Positions 11,165 through 22,148 of a stretch of 64,000 nucleotides of DNA are shown in pieces. A program made the position numbers and the translations under genes. How positions within the stretch are numbered: the first letter of the stretch is position 1; each line of letters starts with the position of its first letter. The notes under the pieces were generated by a model. That model searched no databases, had not been told where the DNA came from, and was given only the letters and a program-made list of their open reading frames with translations. Source of the DNA: Tricholoma matsutake (lineage: Eukaryota > Basidiomycota > Agaricomycetes > Agaricales > Tricholomataceae). The DNA is taken from assembly GCA_026075535.2 (NCBI GenBank), contig AP026539.1:4588001-4652000 (forward strand), in the 5' to 3' direction.

Positions 11165-11250
11165 TATTTTTTGGAAAATTTTATTTTATTCCAAAATTTT
11201 CATTCAATCAAAAATGTGTGGGACAAGAATTTCCGAAAACTCTGTAATGG
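11165..11250 (+). repeat. Dispersed repeat B, copy 1
   Basis: An AT-rich block ends in tgtgggacaagaatttccg followed by aaaactctgtaa. The same order occurs at 41455-41545 in the same orientation, although the neighbouring repeat R is inverted between the two places. Confidence 0.6.
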
Positions 11251-11427
11251 AACGGCGTTTGGCCTCAGTGAGCTGAGGAGACAAACAGATGAGTACTATG
11301 GCATCAGTAGACTACCTATACAGTACTAGGAATAGTAGAACTACTAAGAAGGATAAATAAAGTAATTAAAATGGAGGGGAATAACATCAGAATGAAATGA
11401 ACAAATGTTAAGAATTGCAGACTTGTT

Positions 11428-14034
11428 CTAGTCAAAAAACTGGTCCCAAGCACCATACCCAGTGCGTTTGCCCCACCCAGCAGGTTTGTTGCACAGCAAC
11501 TTGAAGCTCTTCTCTGGAAAAAAGAAGACAGACCCTATTCTGCCTGGTGTAAGCTCAACCTGGCTTTGCATACAGTCAGGAGTCCACTGCGCTACTTTAT
11601 GGAAGATATCAGCAGAAAGAAAAGGGCAGATGTGTCCTGGATGGTACCTGCCATGAACCATGTCAAATGTGGAAGATTGCAACATGAACAGCTCTTATGT
11701 GAATTTGCCTGGAAACTGTGGTATCTGCATCTCCCCCCCATGGAAGAAACCACATGGGAAGGAGACTGTAGGCCCTGCATCATTCTGGTCTGTGTGCAGC
11801 ATCACCTGCAACTTGTAGACTATAGCTCTTCCTAGCCAAGGTCCTGGGTCTTCTTCTAACCATACCCCAGCATCAAAGGCCTTTCTATACTGGGCATAGA
11901 TGCTAGGAAAGATCTCCTCAAACATTGTCCCTAGACAAGAAGCTAACCCCTCTGTGGCATTTAGGTAGCACCTTATAGCACAAAGAGCTGAGCTGCTTCG
12001 GGTAAATGCAGTAGACAGAAAGAGGCCCTTGCCAACAAGGATTAGTACGAACTGAGTCATGTTCTTTGCTATGTAGCACTCACTTTTCCAGGTTGATTTT
12101 ATTGAATCCAACCCTGCACTATGTGATGCACACCACACCTCTCTGAGTGCCCCCCAGTCACCATTATGCCTGTACCGTCATCTTGGCCCCCTTGCTGTAT
12201 CTCATACCTCATCAAGCGTGGATCCTGAAGAGGGTCTTCTGATTGAACCTGACTTGGATATCGCTTGTCCCCCTCAGATATTGGCTGAAGAATTGATGAT
12301 AGCTTTTGAGTGGCCTGTTGGTAACGCAAAAGCATGTGACTGTCCTAGAAGAGATGCTGAATCAAACAAGAATGTACAGTGATGATTGGGACTTACCCTT
12401 TGTATTCCATCGCATACCATTTCCCTGCCACCATTGAGACCCTCTGTCAAATCACTATCAGAATATCCATTATACAGTTCAGAAATGGGATGCATAGGCT
12501 GCTTCTAAGGTACCAGGTGTGTCAGAGACCATTTTTATTTGTTCATGTGCTTACTTCTTTTTTTTCATCCTTCCACCTATTCCCCAGGTAACAAAATGCC
12601 AGCTCCCCCCCTTTATCATATACCCGGGCAGAGAAAGGTCTAGAAACAGCATTAGGACCAAGCTGGCTAGTACGATACTCTTCCAACTCCTCCTTTGTTT
12701 TCTTGCTTTCCTTGACTTCCCTGAGCTCCTGGATGGTGGAAGATATTTGAAACTTCTGAGAATATCTCAGAAATTCTCTTGTTCTTATTTGTGTCTGCTG
12801 AATGGTGGCTTTGAGTCATTTATGGTTATTTCGTGCTTGACCTAAGCTGCTGGTTAATTCCTCTGCGACCACAACTTCAATATTAGGAGGGGGAACACAT
12901 GTAGATTTAGGAAGGGCCTTCAAAAGCCACATTTGAGCACTGAATTCAAGGAAGAAAATATGTTACTCATGGGCCGTTTCTCCTTGTTATTTATGAGGGT
13001 GTTATTAGATCAAGACTCCTCACAGCAATGCCACACATACCTTGCCCTTCTTTCTAAGTGTTCTAGCAGCTGATGGATGGACTGCAGTTTCATCCAGCTA
13101 GTAAGAAAGGAAATATAATCAGAAGATTCATAAACTGAATATGTAGCATGAAATGACTGGGGAAACTCACAGCCAACTCATCCTCCTCCCAGTCCTTGTC
13201 ACTGCATTCCTCCATGCTGTCATGTTCCTCGATGCTAAAATCCTGTTCCACACCTATCTTTCTTTTTTTCCTAAGAGAATTGGATGCATTCTGAAGATCC
13301 AATGTAGCTAGTAATATAACATTGAGATGGGGCTTACATTCACAGATGTACACTTTTGCATATCAACACTGCTGCCTGCGCTAAACTTCAAGGGAGCAGG
13401 TTAGTCTGTTTTTATGTGCGGGGACCAACATCACGTAGACAAAATATAGGTACAAATTTGAACAAACATGACACATCTGCTAACACTGCATTTAGAATAG
13501 CTGGCTTTCATGACAAAAGTTTACTAATGCTACCCGCTGCCACCCGCTTGCCACTTCTGCTCCCTTTCCGCCCATTCCCTCCACCTGTGTTCCTTTCATT
13601 GAGTAAGCAAACAGTTTTTGGAGATAGGGAAAATATAACCCCAGCTAGAGATATACAAAAAGAAAACCGAAAACCTTTCTTTCGATATGGTGCCATATCA
13701 CAATTTCTACTGATAATATCTTGCTATGTACTTTGTGACCCAGTAAGAGCTAAACTAGAATTGTGAAGTATCATTCAAACACTGTGCATTCATGAGAGCT
13801 AATTCTCCTCTTTGTAAGAAAGCTTAAGCAGACATTGCATTGCATATACATCTGCTGCATTGCTTCCACAGCAACACCAGACCCTTCCAAAGACTCTAAA
13901 CAGGGCAGCAAAGTCACTGGGTTCAGGGAGCAAGCCAAGCGAACCTCTGCTGGGTTTTCAGGGCATCTGTGGTTCTCCATAGTGCCATGAGCCACCACCA
14001 GCTGACAGTCACTACACCTAGAGAAAAGACACAT
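11428..14034 (-). pseudogene. 2OG-Fe(II) dioxygenase-like gene (TET/JBP-like), degenerate
   Basis: On the minus strand, 14034-13790 holds two Cys/His pairs (CSDCQLVVAHGTMENHRC and CNVCLSFLTKRRISSHEC) like small zinc-binding modules. Next come a basic/acidic segment (KKRKIG, DSMEECSDKDWEEDELA, followed by a GTGAGT splice site), LDETAVHPSAARTLRKKGK, and a coiled-coil stretch near 12620-12840 ending with VYDKGGELAFCYL. The catalytic part lies at 12138-11428: GPWLGRAIVYKLQVMLHTDQ, where H and D fit the HxD iron motif; FHGGEMQIP; YHPGHICPFLSADIFHKV with the distal His; and TPGRIGSVFFFP with an Arg placed to bind 2-oxoglutarate. The HxD...H...R order is the double-stranded beta-helix dioxygenase pattern, and I infer kinship to the fungal TET/JBP group that acts on 5-methylcytosine. 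In-frame stops occur at about 11694 (TAA) and in the coiled coil. It could also be a different 2OG oxygenase family. Confidence 0.62.
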
Positions 14035-15940
14035 GAAATCATCACCAGGAATTCCTCCAGTTTCACTATCATCTAAATGGAGCAGTTGCTCAAAATATGA
14101 AGCTTGTTTCCTCAGTTGAGGTTTGAATTCGCATGATGCAATGACTAGAAGTAGCTTGTTTGAGATCTGTTACTACTCTGTGAATGCACACATGTACCAC
14201 ACATATTTTGGATTGGACTGAAATGTGGAACAAAACCTGGGGGAGCCATTTCAGGGACTATCAAACATACTGAGGTCAGTCAAGGTAGTAGGTCAGGTAA
14301 GTGGGGCATACCTCCAAGTCCTGTGGATTCAGCCTTCAAACAGGCTGGCTGTTGAATGAAAAGTTGTGCATGCTGCCTCTTCAAACGTTGTCGAGAAACT
14401 GGCTGAAACCTCAGTGGCTTTATTGGCGTATCAGGGCAATAGTAAGGTGTAGACCTGGGCATGAAAGTGGGATGGGTTTTGTTGCTCATAGTCACTGCAC
14501 CTGCTGAGTGAATGGCACCGACTTGGCATTCAGGGGTTCACTCTTCGCTCAAAGTAGATCTAGAATAATAGAGTGGAGTAAATTATGTGTATGGCTTCAT
14601 TAAACATGGAGAATATGAACCTAGACATAGTCCGGAGTATCAGTAAAGGGAAGCAGTGAAGTTGGCATTGTAGATGCTGGCTTTTAACTGTCAAAGGGAA
14701 AGCAATCCTGTTATAGTTTAGTATGGTCTTTTCAGACTATTTGCCATAACAAGCCGTGATGTGCAACAGAACCATGCATTCTGATAATCAAGTTGACCCT
14801 GCAGTAGTGAACTGTACTGCAGTTTCGAGGTGTTATAGGGACTCCACCCACCCTGCTTTGGTGTAATAGGGGCTCTCCCAACCCAAATAGGATTGAGTTA
14901 CTGACAACATTGAACACCCTGTAAGTTGGGTGATGGTTGCTCGGCAATGCAGAAGAAAGAAGCAAGATCAATAGCAGAGAGCTATTACATACAATCACCA
15001 TTTACCAGCTGGTAATTTCACACGGAGGTGTATTGAGCAGACCTGAACAATCTAGATCAATCTTAAGGAGGATCAGGGAAGCTGCTGATAGTTGTACATA
15101 GACTGACAGTTACCTTGACCATGGTACACGGGGCTCTGAGAGGGATTGTTTGACCATAGTTGAAACACAACCTGCCAAGAGGGTGGAGTTCAACTTGACA
15201 ACAAATAAGGCGTTGACTCCATCGGTAAATGTTGTCCATAAGTACCAAAGAAGCAGTTTCTTCAGGAAGGACATGCCACTCAGGCTGAACAACTTTAGGA
15301 CGGTGCTGACCATGCAACAGACCACAAACCTGGTGGTTGAAGTATGACAAAAGATATACATTACTTGGAATTTGCTGGAAATTGACAGCTCCTGTCATCA
15401 ATTTAGGAGATGGGTGTGCAGAGAATTACTATGCACCAGATGGTTACCAAAAGACTTGGTGAATGCTGTGACTCTTGCTAATGGTAGGGCTGGCATATTT
15501 GTTTGGAGCTAGTGTAAGAGAAGCCCACAAGTTAGTCACAGGCCATACTCATGTCAGACTGCCACTCCCACTGCACATTCTCCAGCATTGAGGATTAGTA
15601 CTATAATATATCGTGTTATGATCTAGCACACAATTGTGAGTACTATAACTGCAGCAGCCATAGTACGCACCTTGTCCAACTCACTATTAGATGTCCACTG
15701 GTTTGGCTTGGTCTTCACTTCTATTCTGTGTTGGGAGTGTCATCAAACAGTGAGAGAAAGAAACTACTTACCTAAAAACATGGCCCAAGTTGCTCCCGAA
15801 ATGGTGCTATTAAGTATCATGATAAATAGTAAGTATCAAATTGCCTGTGCCAACTTAAAATGAGCGACTGTTCAAGCGTAGAGGATGGGGTATACCGGAT
15901 TATCAGTATGAGCAGCAATGGCAATAGCCAAAGGTGAGGA
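14035..15940. other. No clear gene; scattered coding-like scraps
   Basis: Minus-strand frames at 15063-15401 look coding-like in composition (VYLLSYFNHQVCGLLHGQHR, EWHVLPEETASLVLMDNIYR), but I recognise no family and the surrounding frames are closed. No repeat structure or RNA gene is visible to me here. Confidence 0.3.
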
Positions 15941-15949
15941 TTTGATCTG

Positions 15950-16690
15950 GGGAAATTATATATTGGCGTTTAAGACCAAGAAGACACATGAGTTAGGACT
16001 GACAAAACCTAGATGGTGTAGACCTTGGCTAGTGCATTGCATGCATTCTTGCCCTCTGGTGTCTAGAGCAAACCAATAAAGACATGGTCAGGCTTGAACA
16101 GATCAGCGATGGCTGTCCACTAAGAATGGTGCACATAGACTCGTGGGGCATGGTGCTGTTGATTTTTCCATGCAAAAAAATTTACATGAGTTGACTATGT
16201 TTGTGACCTGTCTCGGGCATGCTCAACATCACTGATGAAGATGAGATCAGCCTCTTCAATTCCCTTATTAACATCGGTAGAGAAGAAAAGCTGCGACCCC
16301 TAGCTATCTGATCGACATCGACAAGACCAGGCTCATAGATCAGGAGTTCAAAATTGGGGCTGTTCCTGGTGTTGACTCATGTGGGCATTGGTTACTTGGG
16401 TGTAGGGACATGGTGTAGGGACATTTGACAACGATGAAAGCACAAGTAGGACCACCTGTGAACGCGGCGCTTGGTCAGTGTGGGGTAACGAATTTGCTTT
16501 TACTCAAGCACCAACTGTTGGAGGGGAATAGTGTTGAGTAGAACACGTCAAAAATAACATTGAGAACTTACTACAACAAATCTTGGTGATTCTTGGGACC
16601 ACAGAGGAAATGAGACCACAGAGGAAATGAGACCACAGAGGAAATGAGTGAGTTGGAGTAATGATTTGTTTGCCACTGGTGTGCCCCATT
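15950..16690 (-). pseudogene. UDP-glucose 6-dehydrogenase pseudogene fragment
   Basis: Read on the minus strand, the fragment begins with RITKICC. It then has an intron with good borders (GTAAGT...CAACAG, about 60 bases), and IGA at the place where the enzyme has its NAD-binding GxGxxG turn. Next come GGPTCAFIVVKCP, LLIYEPGLVDVDQIARGR, SFFFSTDVNKGIEEADLIF, and, after a gap, DLFKPDHVFIGL with TPEGKNACNALAKVYT. These follow the order of UGDH, which makes UDP-glucuronate from UDP-glucose. Conserved blocks are present but frames shift and stops interrupt them. The GxGxxG turn is broken after GA, and the catalytic Cys region is not found. Because the intron is kept, the copy arose by DNA duplication, not from processed mRNA. 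Confidence 0.8.
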
Positions 16691-16743
16691 AATGACTGGA
16701 GACTAAACTAGCGCTAACTTCAAGCCGGTTCCAGCGTCAAGCT

Positions 16744-16765
16744 CAAAGTGTGTTATCACACTTTG
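16744..16765. repeat. Perfect 9-bp inverted repeat, TTAT loop (copy 1)
   Basis: Arms CAAAGTGTG and CACACTTTG flank TTAT. The same palindrome with similar flanks (atcatcacatgac, tattg) returns at 30627-30648, so it is a dispersed element and not chance. Confidence 0.75.
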
Positions 16766-16769
16766 GGAT

Positions 16770-18440
16770 CATCACATGACATATTGAGGACTCGCCTCGA
16801 TTGCCACTGGTTGGGACTCAGAGTCAGGCTTGTTTCAATTTTTTCAGTTTCACTTGATATTTTGCCCTGGTGATATCTTGCTCTGTAATATAGGCCTATG
16901 AATTCATCAAGTTAATCGCTGTCCGAAAATCTTCCAGCTTCCTTTGACCTTTTTATGTCGGTAAAGCAGTAGTCCTTCCTATGTTCCAGCTCATAACTGA
17001 TTGTAGACCCCCTGTAACCCAGCTATCCCTGGTCTTTGTTGTTTCAGGCCCAGCCCCTCCTACTCACTTGAAGTGTACCTCAACACTAACAGGATAATAG
17101 TGAAGACAACTAGAGATTCCTTGTGGCCAAGACTCTTTGTGGCGGTATAACGAGTGACAAATGACTACTCAGGATATGAAGCTCCAGACAGAGGCTACGG
17201 CTGGAAGCTGGAATGCCAACCATCACTAGAGCTTATTTGCAACCAGTTACTTTCATTTATGCACCTCCACATCCATAAGTGACATACATAGGGCGTTACA
17301 TGAGCCTCTGGTGAGCATACAGACTAATGGGACCATGTCTACTAGGTACACTATTTATGGTCCAGCATGTCCTAGTATGTATGTGCTGGCCTTTTTCAGT
17401 GTCCATAGCCACGCTGAGCTTTGGAAATCCAGCTCCACCCATCCTACCAGAAACTGAAGTCACCTCTCCCTCCTAAAATACAAAATACATGCACAGCAGA
17501 TGCACCTCCTGTTTGAATTATTGAGTATGTGCTCTTCAATTGCTTCTAGGGCTGCTACTAAACAGCAGACTCTTCAATATCAGAATTGATTGGCAATTTG
17601 GTACTTCCATCCAGCTTACAACACAGCCACACATTTTTTCTACCCGAAAGACAGAGGGTGTTTTCAGTCTAGTCATACAACTTCTGGCCATTGCACCTCT
17701 TGTCTTTATCAAAACATCAATGATCGTCCGATCGTTGCAATCATCTCCATGCTTCTACTAGTAGGCAGTTTTTGGTAGGCATTTTTTGGAAGGCGGTTTA
17801 GCGAATGCATAAGGTTGAACTACTATGCTTAATATAGTCAGTATATCTGTCGACCATGACTGGGTAAGCTGCACACTCTCAGTCCTTCCTTCCTTCATTC
17901 TTTACTATACTGACTACCCATCAGATAGTATTCATTATAGGGAACAACTAACCTACTCTCCAAATTTTGTCCACTGCACTCTCACACTCCCAAGCTATCA
18001 TATCACAGGAATACCAAGATAGTTTTCATGATAAAAGGTAAGGTTTCTGGTCATGCCAAGTCCTCGATCTGTTTGAACTGACTCTCATTGTCATACACCA
18101 TGACTGGATCACTGGACGGTGTCCTTACATTCCATGCGCTTCCCACCCTTTCTAATCAATCTGCTTGTTCTGGATACCAAGAGCGCCAGGCACATTTTCT
18201 CAAAAGGGCTTGAAGATTATACTTGTTCAACATTATTCATTCTTTTAGACCATCATTTGAATTATGAATAGATAGCTAGTAGTGTTGTTTGAAATGATAA
18301 TTTGTTGATGCATATACTGTACACCGGCCAACCTGTTGAGAGCATAACACAACTCTTTTTCATGTTGATTTTGTGGTATGGCATAGTGCATAAATGCTCT
18401 GATACATAAACAAGCATGAACGTATGATCTCCCAACATGC
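16770..18440. other. No recognised feature
   Basis: Short open frames occur on both strands (for example 17540-17761 plus), but none shows a known motif, codon pattern or repeat. I see nothing that I can support as a gene. Confidence 0.4.
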
Positions 18441-18449
18441 CAGACAATC

Positions 18450-19210
18450 TAACACTCCCTGCAGTGATGAAGATCCGATGCATGGGCAGCCTCAATCCGC
18501 CTTCTTGCTACTTGACGTTGGTTCAGCCCAGTAAGAGAAACTGCCGTGCTCTTCTCTGTGCTCTTCTCTACCTCCTCATCCTTTCCTGAGAGAATGATTT
18601 CCACGTGAGTCAGATAGCCCTGGTATGGGTTGATTCGACCTTGGGCCCAGTACATGCAACAGCGGGTTTTCTATAAACAGATAGAACTGTTGGGGTGGTT
18701 TACCAGAGCTTGAACTGGAAACCTATGGGGGCTTGTTGGATGACAATGTTTTTGATGTACAGGTCTTCAAGCTCCAGATTCCTTGCATCAGCATTTGATT
18801 CAGCATTCTTGAGGAAGCACAGGATAGATTTAATGGATTTTTTCAGCCAGCGACCTGATTTTCTGGGTCAGATGAAAAATGGATTACAGGCTTTTTGAGG
18901 TAAACGTGCCATGAGTGGCTTTGAACTTTTTGGCCTGTGAAGCCCATCCTACACCACCTGCAAACCGCCGGAAAGGAATGATATGCTTGTGCTCCTTTAC
19001 GTCGCAGAGCTATTGATATGCCTTCACCAGCTTGAGACCTTTGATGATCAGAGTTAGGGCATTGATCATGGAGCAGTTTAAACCAAGGTACAGACCACAA
19101 GCAGCACTTTGACAGAAGAAGTCACCAACATTTGCCAGTGAGCAGAAGATGATGGTATCACAGTGGATGCACACACCACAGTGTACTACCTGGACTAACT
19201 CCACCACATA
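18450..19210 (-). pseudogene. Ribosomal protein uL22 (RPL17) pseudogene
   Basis: Minus-strand translation gives, in order: NALTLIIKGLKLVKAYQ; a stop; LCDVKEHKHIIPFRRFAGGV; GWASQAKKFKATHGTFTSK; then after a frameshift LKKSIKSILCFLKNAESNAD and LEDLYIKNIVIQQAP; and finally YWAQGRINPYQGYLTHVEI, DEEVEKS and LTGLNQRQVARRRIEAAHAS. These are the consecutive conserved blocks of the eukaryotic large-subunit protein uL22/RPL17, which lines the nascent-peptide exit tunnel. Stops (TAG after KAYQ, others) and frameshifts show that it is dead. Together with the neighbouring UGDH fragment on the same strand, it suggests duplicated or captured host DNA in this transposon-rich area. Confidence 0.85.
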
Positions 19211-19273
19211 TTTTTGCAGAATTTGTCTAGTAGTACTAGCAGCTTATACTTCCATATATATTATCTTGCACTT

Positions 19274-19810
19274 TCATTCTACTTGCTCCAAACTACGATA
19301 TAGTACATGATACTTATTTGCCACATCATATAAATTTAATATTCCAACTGAAAATAAGGGCCGAAACGTACTTATGAGGCGCTCCTTGGCATTGCTGGCA
19401 ACTGCCTTCTTCTCTTTCCTTGCCCAAGGCGCGCATTGGGCTTGGAAAGAGGGAGGGCTGGGCAAAGGCTAGGACCTTTATCTGCCACTTCATAGGTCCG
19501 TATTCATGCTAAATGCTCTGAGATTTAGAACCTACTGACCATTTTTACAGTGACAGGGTTTTTTCTTAGTGACAGCTTGGTCCAGAGGTCGGTCTTCTTT
19601 GGTGTGCATGATATCTTACTGAATTTATCAGCTTCATCAGATGTTCTTTGTGGGCACAAGTGCCTTCTCTTTGTTCACAAGTGTGTACCAGAATTTCTGT
19701 ACTATCACACAGCAACCTAACCTCTGCACTGGCATCTCTTATCAGCTTTAGATGCTTTTGCTCAAAAAGATTTACCTTATCCAGTGAGCTTCATAATGCT
19801 TTGGAACAAT
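19274..19810. other. No recognised feature
   Basis: A minus-strand scrap at 19380-19465 reads CAPWARKEKKAVASNAKER, basic like a ribosomal or nuclear protein, but it has no continuation. The rest shows no supported feature. Confidence 0.3.
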
Positions 19811-19886
19811 GCTGTTCTCAGGCCAAAGATTCAGGGGTTCCCGGGCATTGTTGGACCTGTATCACTGAACCTGTATCACCGAACAG

Positions 19887-20036
19887 TGCTGTCCTCTGTT
19901 TGTGGGTTCTGGGGGGTTGTTGGACCTAGTGTGTATCACTGAATGGTGCCATCCTCTGTTTGTGGGTTCTGGGGGTTTGTTGGACCTAGTGTGTATCGCT
20001 GAATGGTGCCATCCTCTGTTTGTGGGTTCTGGGGGC
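19887..20036. repeat. 60-bp minisatellite, 2.5 units
   Basis: Units start at 19887, 19947 and 20007, exactly 60 bases apart, each containing cctctgtttgtgggttctgg and ttggacctagtgtgtatc. Differences are few. A more diverged partial unit lies just upstream (about 19811-19886). Confidence 0.9.
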
Positions 20037-20571
20037 ATTTCTTTTTTATATCTTTTACTATTAGTAGTCTTTCAAATTCTTCCTTATCTTGCTTTGACAC
20101 TGGAAGGATAAGCTGTCCTTCTAGTGCCAGAGCAAGACCTTTTCCTTTCTTTATTAGCACTTGTTTGTTTGAATCTTTAGTAGTCTGTAGAATTGTCTGT
20201 TTACACCATTGAATGATGTTCTGTCATGTTCCTCCGCACTGCTGAGGGGGCTAGTGTACTATGTACTATGTTTGGACTTGTGTATCTAGTCCAATTCATG
20301 ATTGTGATGATATCTGTTCCAAGATCCCCCTGGGCCACATCACGGTGCCTCCTGATAGTTGGCATTTGTTGCTCTTGCTTCGTCACTCTTGCAGGACATC
20401 TATAAGCTTCTCTTTGGTCTTGCTAGCTTCCACTCAAGTATAATCATCTCTGCTACCATCTTCTGATTGCTACTGTAAGCCTCCAGGCTGACTGCATGGG
20501 TGGACCAATCTGCTAATTAGGATCTAGCTACAGAAGTACTCCCAGTGCCCCCCCCCCCCCACCTTCAAGAA

Positions 20572-21258
20572 ATGACCGATCGGGATCCTGCCGTGAAGTG
20601 CAACCTCCTGGACCTCGTCAAGGCAGTGGTCTCATTCTTCAAACATGGCTTGGGCGACACCTCCAAGCAACGCGCTGATAGTGCTGGTCCCACACCGGAA
20701 GATTCAGGGAAAGAGAGTGATTCTCAGCAACTGGTTGCAAGCCCAAATATAGATGAGCTATATAGGGTGCAGGAATGCAGTGGGGGTGTCCTTTCCTCCA
20801 CTTTCAAAGGCCCAGACAGCCTGAACGCTCCTCTAGAGAGTTTGGACGGACCAACACTGGAAAGTACTCAACCACTGCAAGAGGGAACAGTGGTTAGTAC
20901 ATCTGCTATCAGTGCCTTCCTCAGTGCACTGATGTATTGCACCCTTCCTTCACAGACACTCTTGCAGCCACCCATCACCCTTGATTTAGCTACAAGGATG
21001 GGGAGCCTTGTACAGGATGCAAATCAGTTGCTTCACAGAGGAATTCTGGGCCTGAGGCAGGCAGAGATAGATTTCCAAGAGGCTGGGCATCATATACAGC
21101 GTGTCGAATGTCAATTACAGGCATCACTACCTCCTCCTCCTCCTCCTCCTCTCAGCTCATCCAACATTGGGTTGCCCATACCAGGCCTGGTTGATCCAGA
21201 AATCTACTCATCTTCTACGAACAGTAGAGCCTCATCTCTATCTGATTTTGGGGCTTAG
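20572..21258 (+). CDS. Unrecognised protein, possible N-terminal part of the JmjC-like gene
   Basis: I start at the ATG at 20572, because the open frame upstream begins only in a run of 13 C. The 228-residue product has a short helical start (LLDLVKAVVSFFKHGL), a Ser/Pro-rich middle, then a helical block (ANQLLHRGILGLRQAEIDFQ, HHIQRVECQLQA), a run of eight prolines and a Ser-rich end. I know no family with this pattern. The gene is on the same strand as the coding pieces that resume at 28475 on the other side of the inserted LINE. It may therefore be the front part of the gene that ends in the JmjC-like domain; this is inference from strand and spacing only. Its last 155 bases lie inside a 168-bp tandem duplication. 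Confidence 0.45.
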   Translation: MTDRDPAVKCNLLDLVKAVVSFFKHGLGDTSKQRADSAGPTPEDSGKESDSQQLVASPNIDELYRVQECSGGVLSSTFKGPDSLNAPLESLDGPTLESTQPLQEGTVVSTSAISAFLSALMYCTLPSQTLLQPPITLDLATRMGSLVQDANQLLHRGILGLRQAEIDFQEAGHHIQRVECQLQASLPPPPPPPLSSSNIGLPIPGLVDPEIYSSSTNSRASSLSDFGA

Positions 21259-21434
21259 GGACTCTTGCCCATCGAATGTCAATTACAGGCATCACTACCT
21301 CCTCCTCCTCCTAACCCTCTCAGCTCATGGAACTTAGGGTTGCCCATACCAGGCCTGGTTGATCCAGAAATCTACTGATCTTCTATGGAAAGTAGAGCCT
21401 CATCTCTATCTGATTTGGAGGCTTATAGACTCTT
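21104..21434 (+). repeat. 168-bp tandem duplication
   Basis: The segment starting tcgaatgtcaattacaggca at 21104 is repeated from 21272. It shares (cctcct)n, ttgcccataccaggcctgg, ttgatccagaaatctact and agcctcatctctatctgat. The second copy carries small indels and stops, so only the first copy is coding. Confidence 0.88.
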
Positions 21435-21682
21435 GAGCGCTTGCAGGAGTGCTCTGGTGCTGTAACTATGTCACATGGTTACTGTCACATCGTATAGCAC
21501 TAGTTGACCTCCCTGTATTCCGTACTTATCTTCCAAGAACAGAGCTTGTGCCTGTTATTTGGACACCCTAAGTCTTGTAAGTAAATCCTGCTGTGGCAGC
21601 AGGATTGCATGCCCCCTGCCCCATGCCTTCTATGACTCCAATCAGCACTGCTACTGCTTTACAGTGTGTTGCATAATAAACT

Positions 21683-21751
21683 GGTCAAAATGTCAGGTCA
21701 AAGTCATGTCAGAAAAATGCGTGACCTGACTTTGACCTGACATTTTTGACC
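21683..21751. repeat. Long imperfect hairpin, 24-bp arms
   Basis: The left arm ggtcaaaatgtcaggtcaaa plus gtca (21683-21706) is reverse-complemented by tgactttgacctgacattt plus ttgacc ending at 21751, with one extra T, around a loop of about 20 bases. It resembles a tiny foldback element. Nothing else is seen in 21435-22007 except a plus-strand scrap (TPLSYLYGASQKMEACKPRH, about 21840-21900). Confidence 0.75.
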
Positions 21752-22007
21752 GTTTTTTTAACATTTACCTGACTTTGTTGACTTGTACCTAATGGTCACA
21801 TGACTCTCGGAAACTTCCGTTTTTACAGAGGATGATAGGACGCCACTAAGCTATCTTTATGGAGCTTCTCAAAAAATGGAAGCCTGTAAGCCACGCCATG
21901 ATTCACTGATTGATCTAGCCAACTTCCTGGAATTACTTAATGCAGAGGTGACAGTGGAGATGGAAGGCCCTAATGAAAGTTAATCTTGACAGACTCAGTT
22001 AAGCTAT

Positions 22008-22021
22008 AAGCACCCCAGAGT
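22008..22021 (+). repeat. LINE target-site duplication, 5' copy
   Basis: AAGCACCCCAGAGT here recurs at 28318-28331 right after the poly-A tail. The first two A cannot be told apart from the tail, so the certain duplication is 12 bases. Confidence 0.92.
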
Positions 22022-22148
22022 CAGCTTCTTGATCCAGTACTGCCACCTCATATGAAATTCCCACAGTTCAAAGGGGGCAGATCAAAGGGAAGCTAAACTC
22101 CTGGGTCATAGAATAGCGTAAAACACAACTGAATCAAAGGAAAAGAGA

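Noticed and set aside
19887..20036. Repeat-spacer array
   Set aside because: The 60-bp units match over their full length, so there are no unique spacers.
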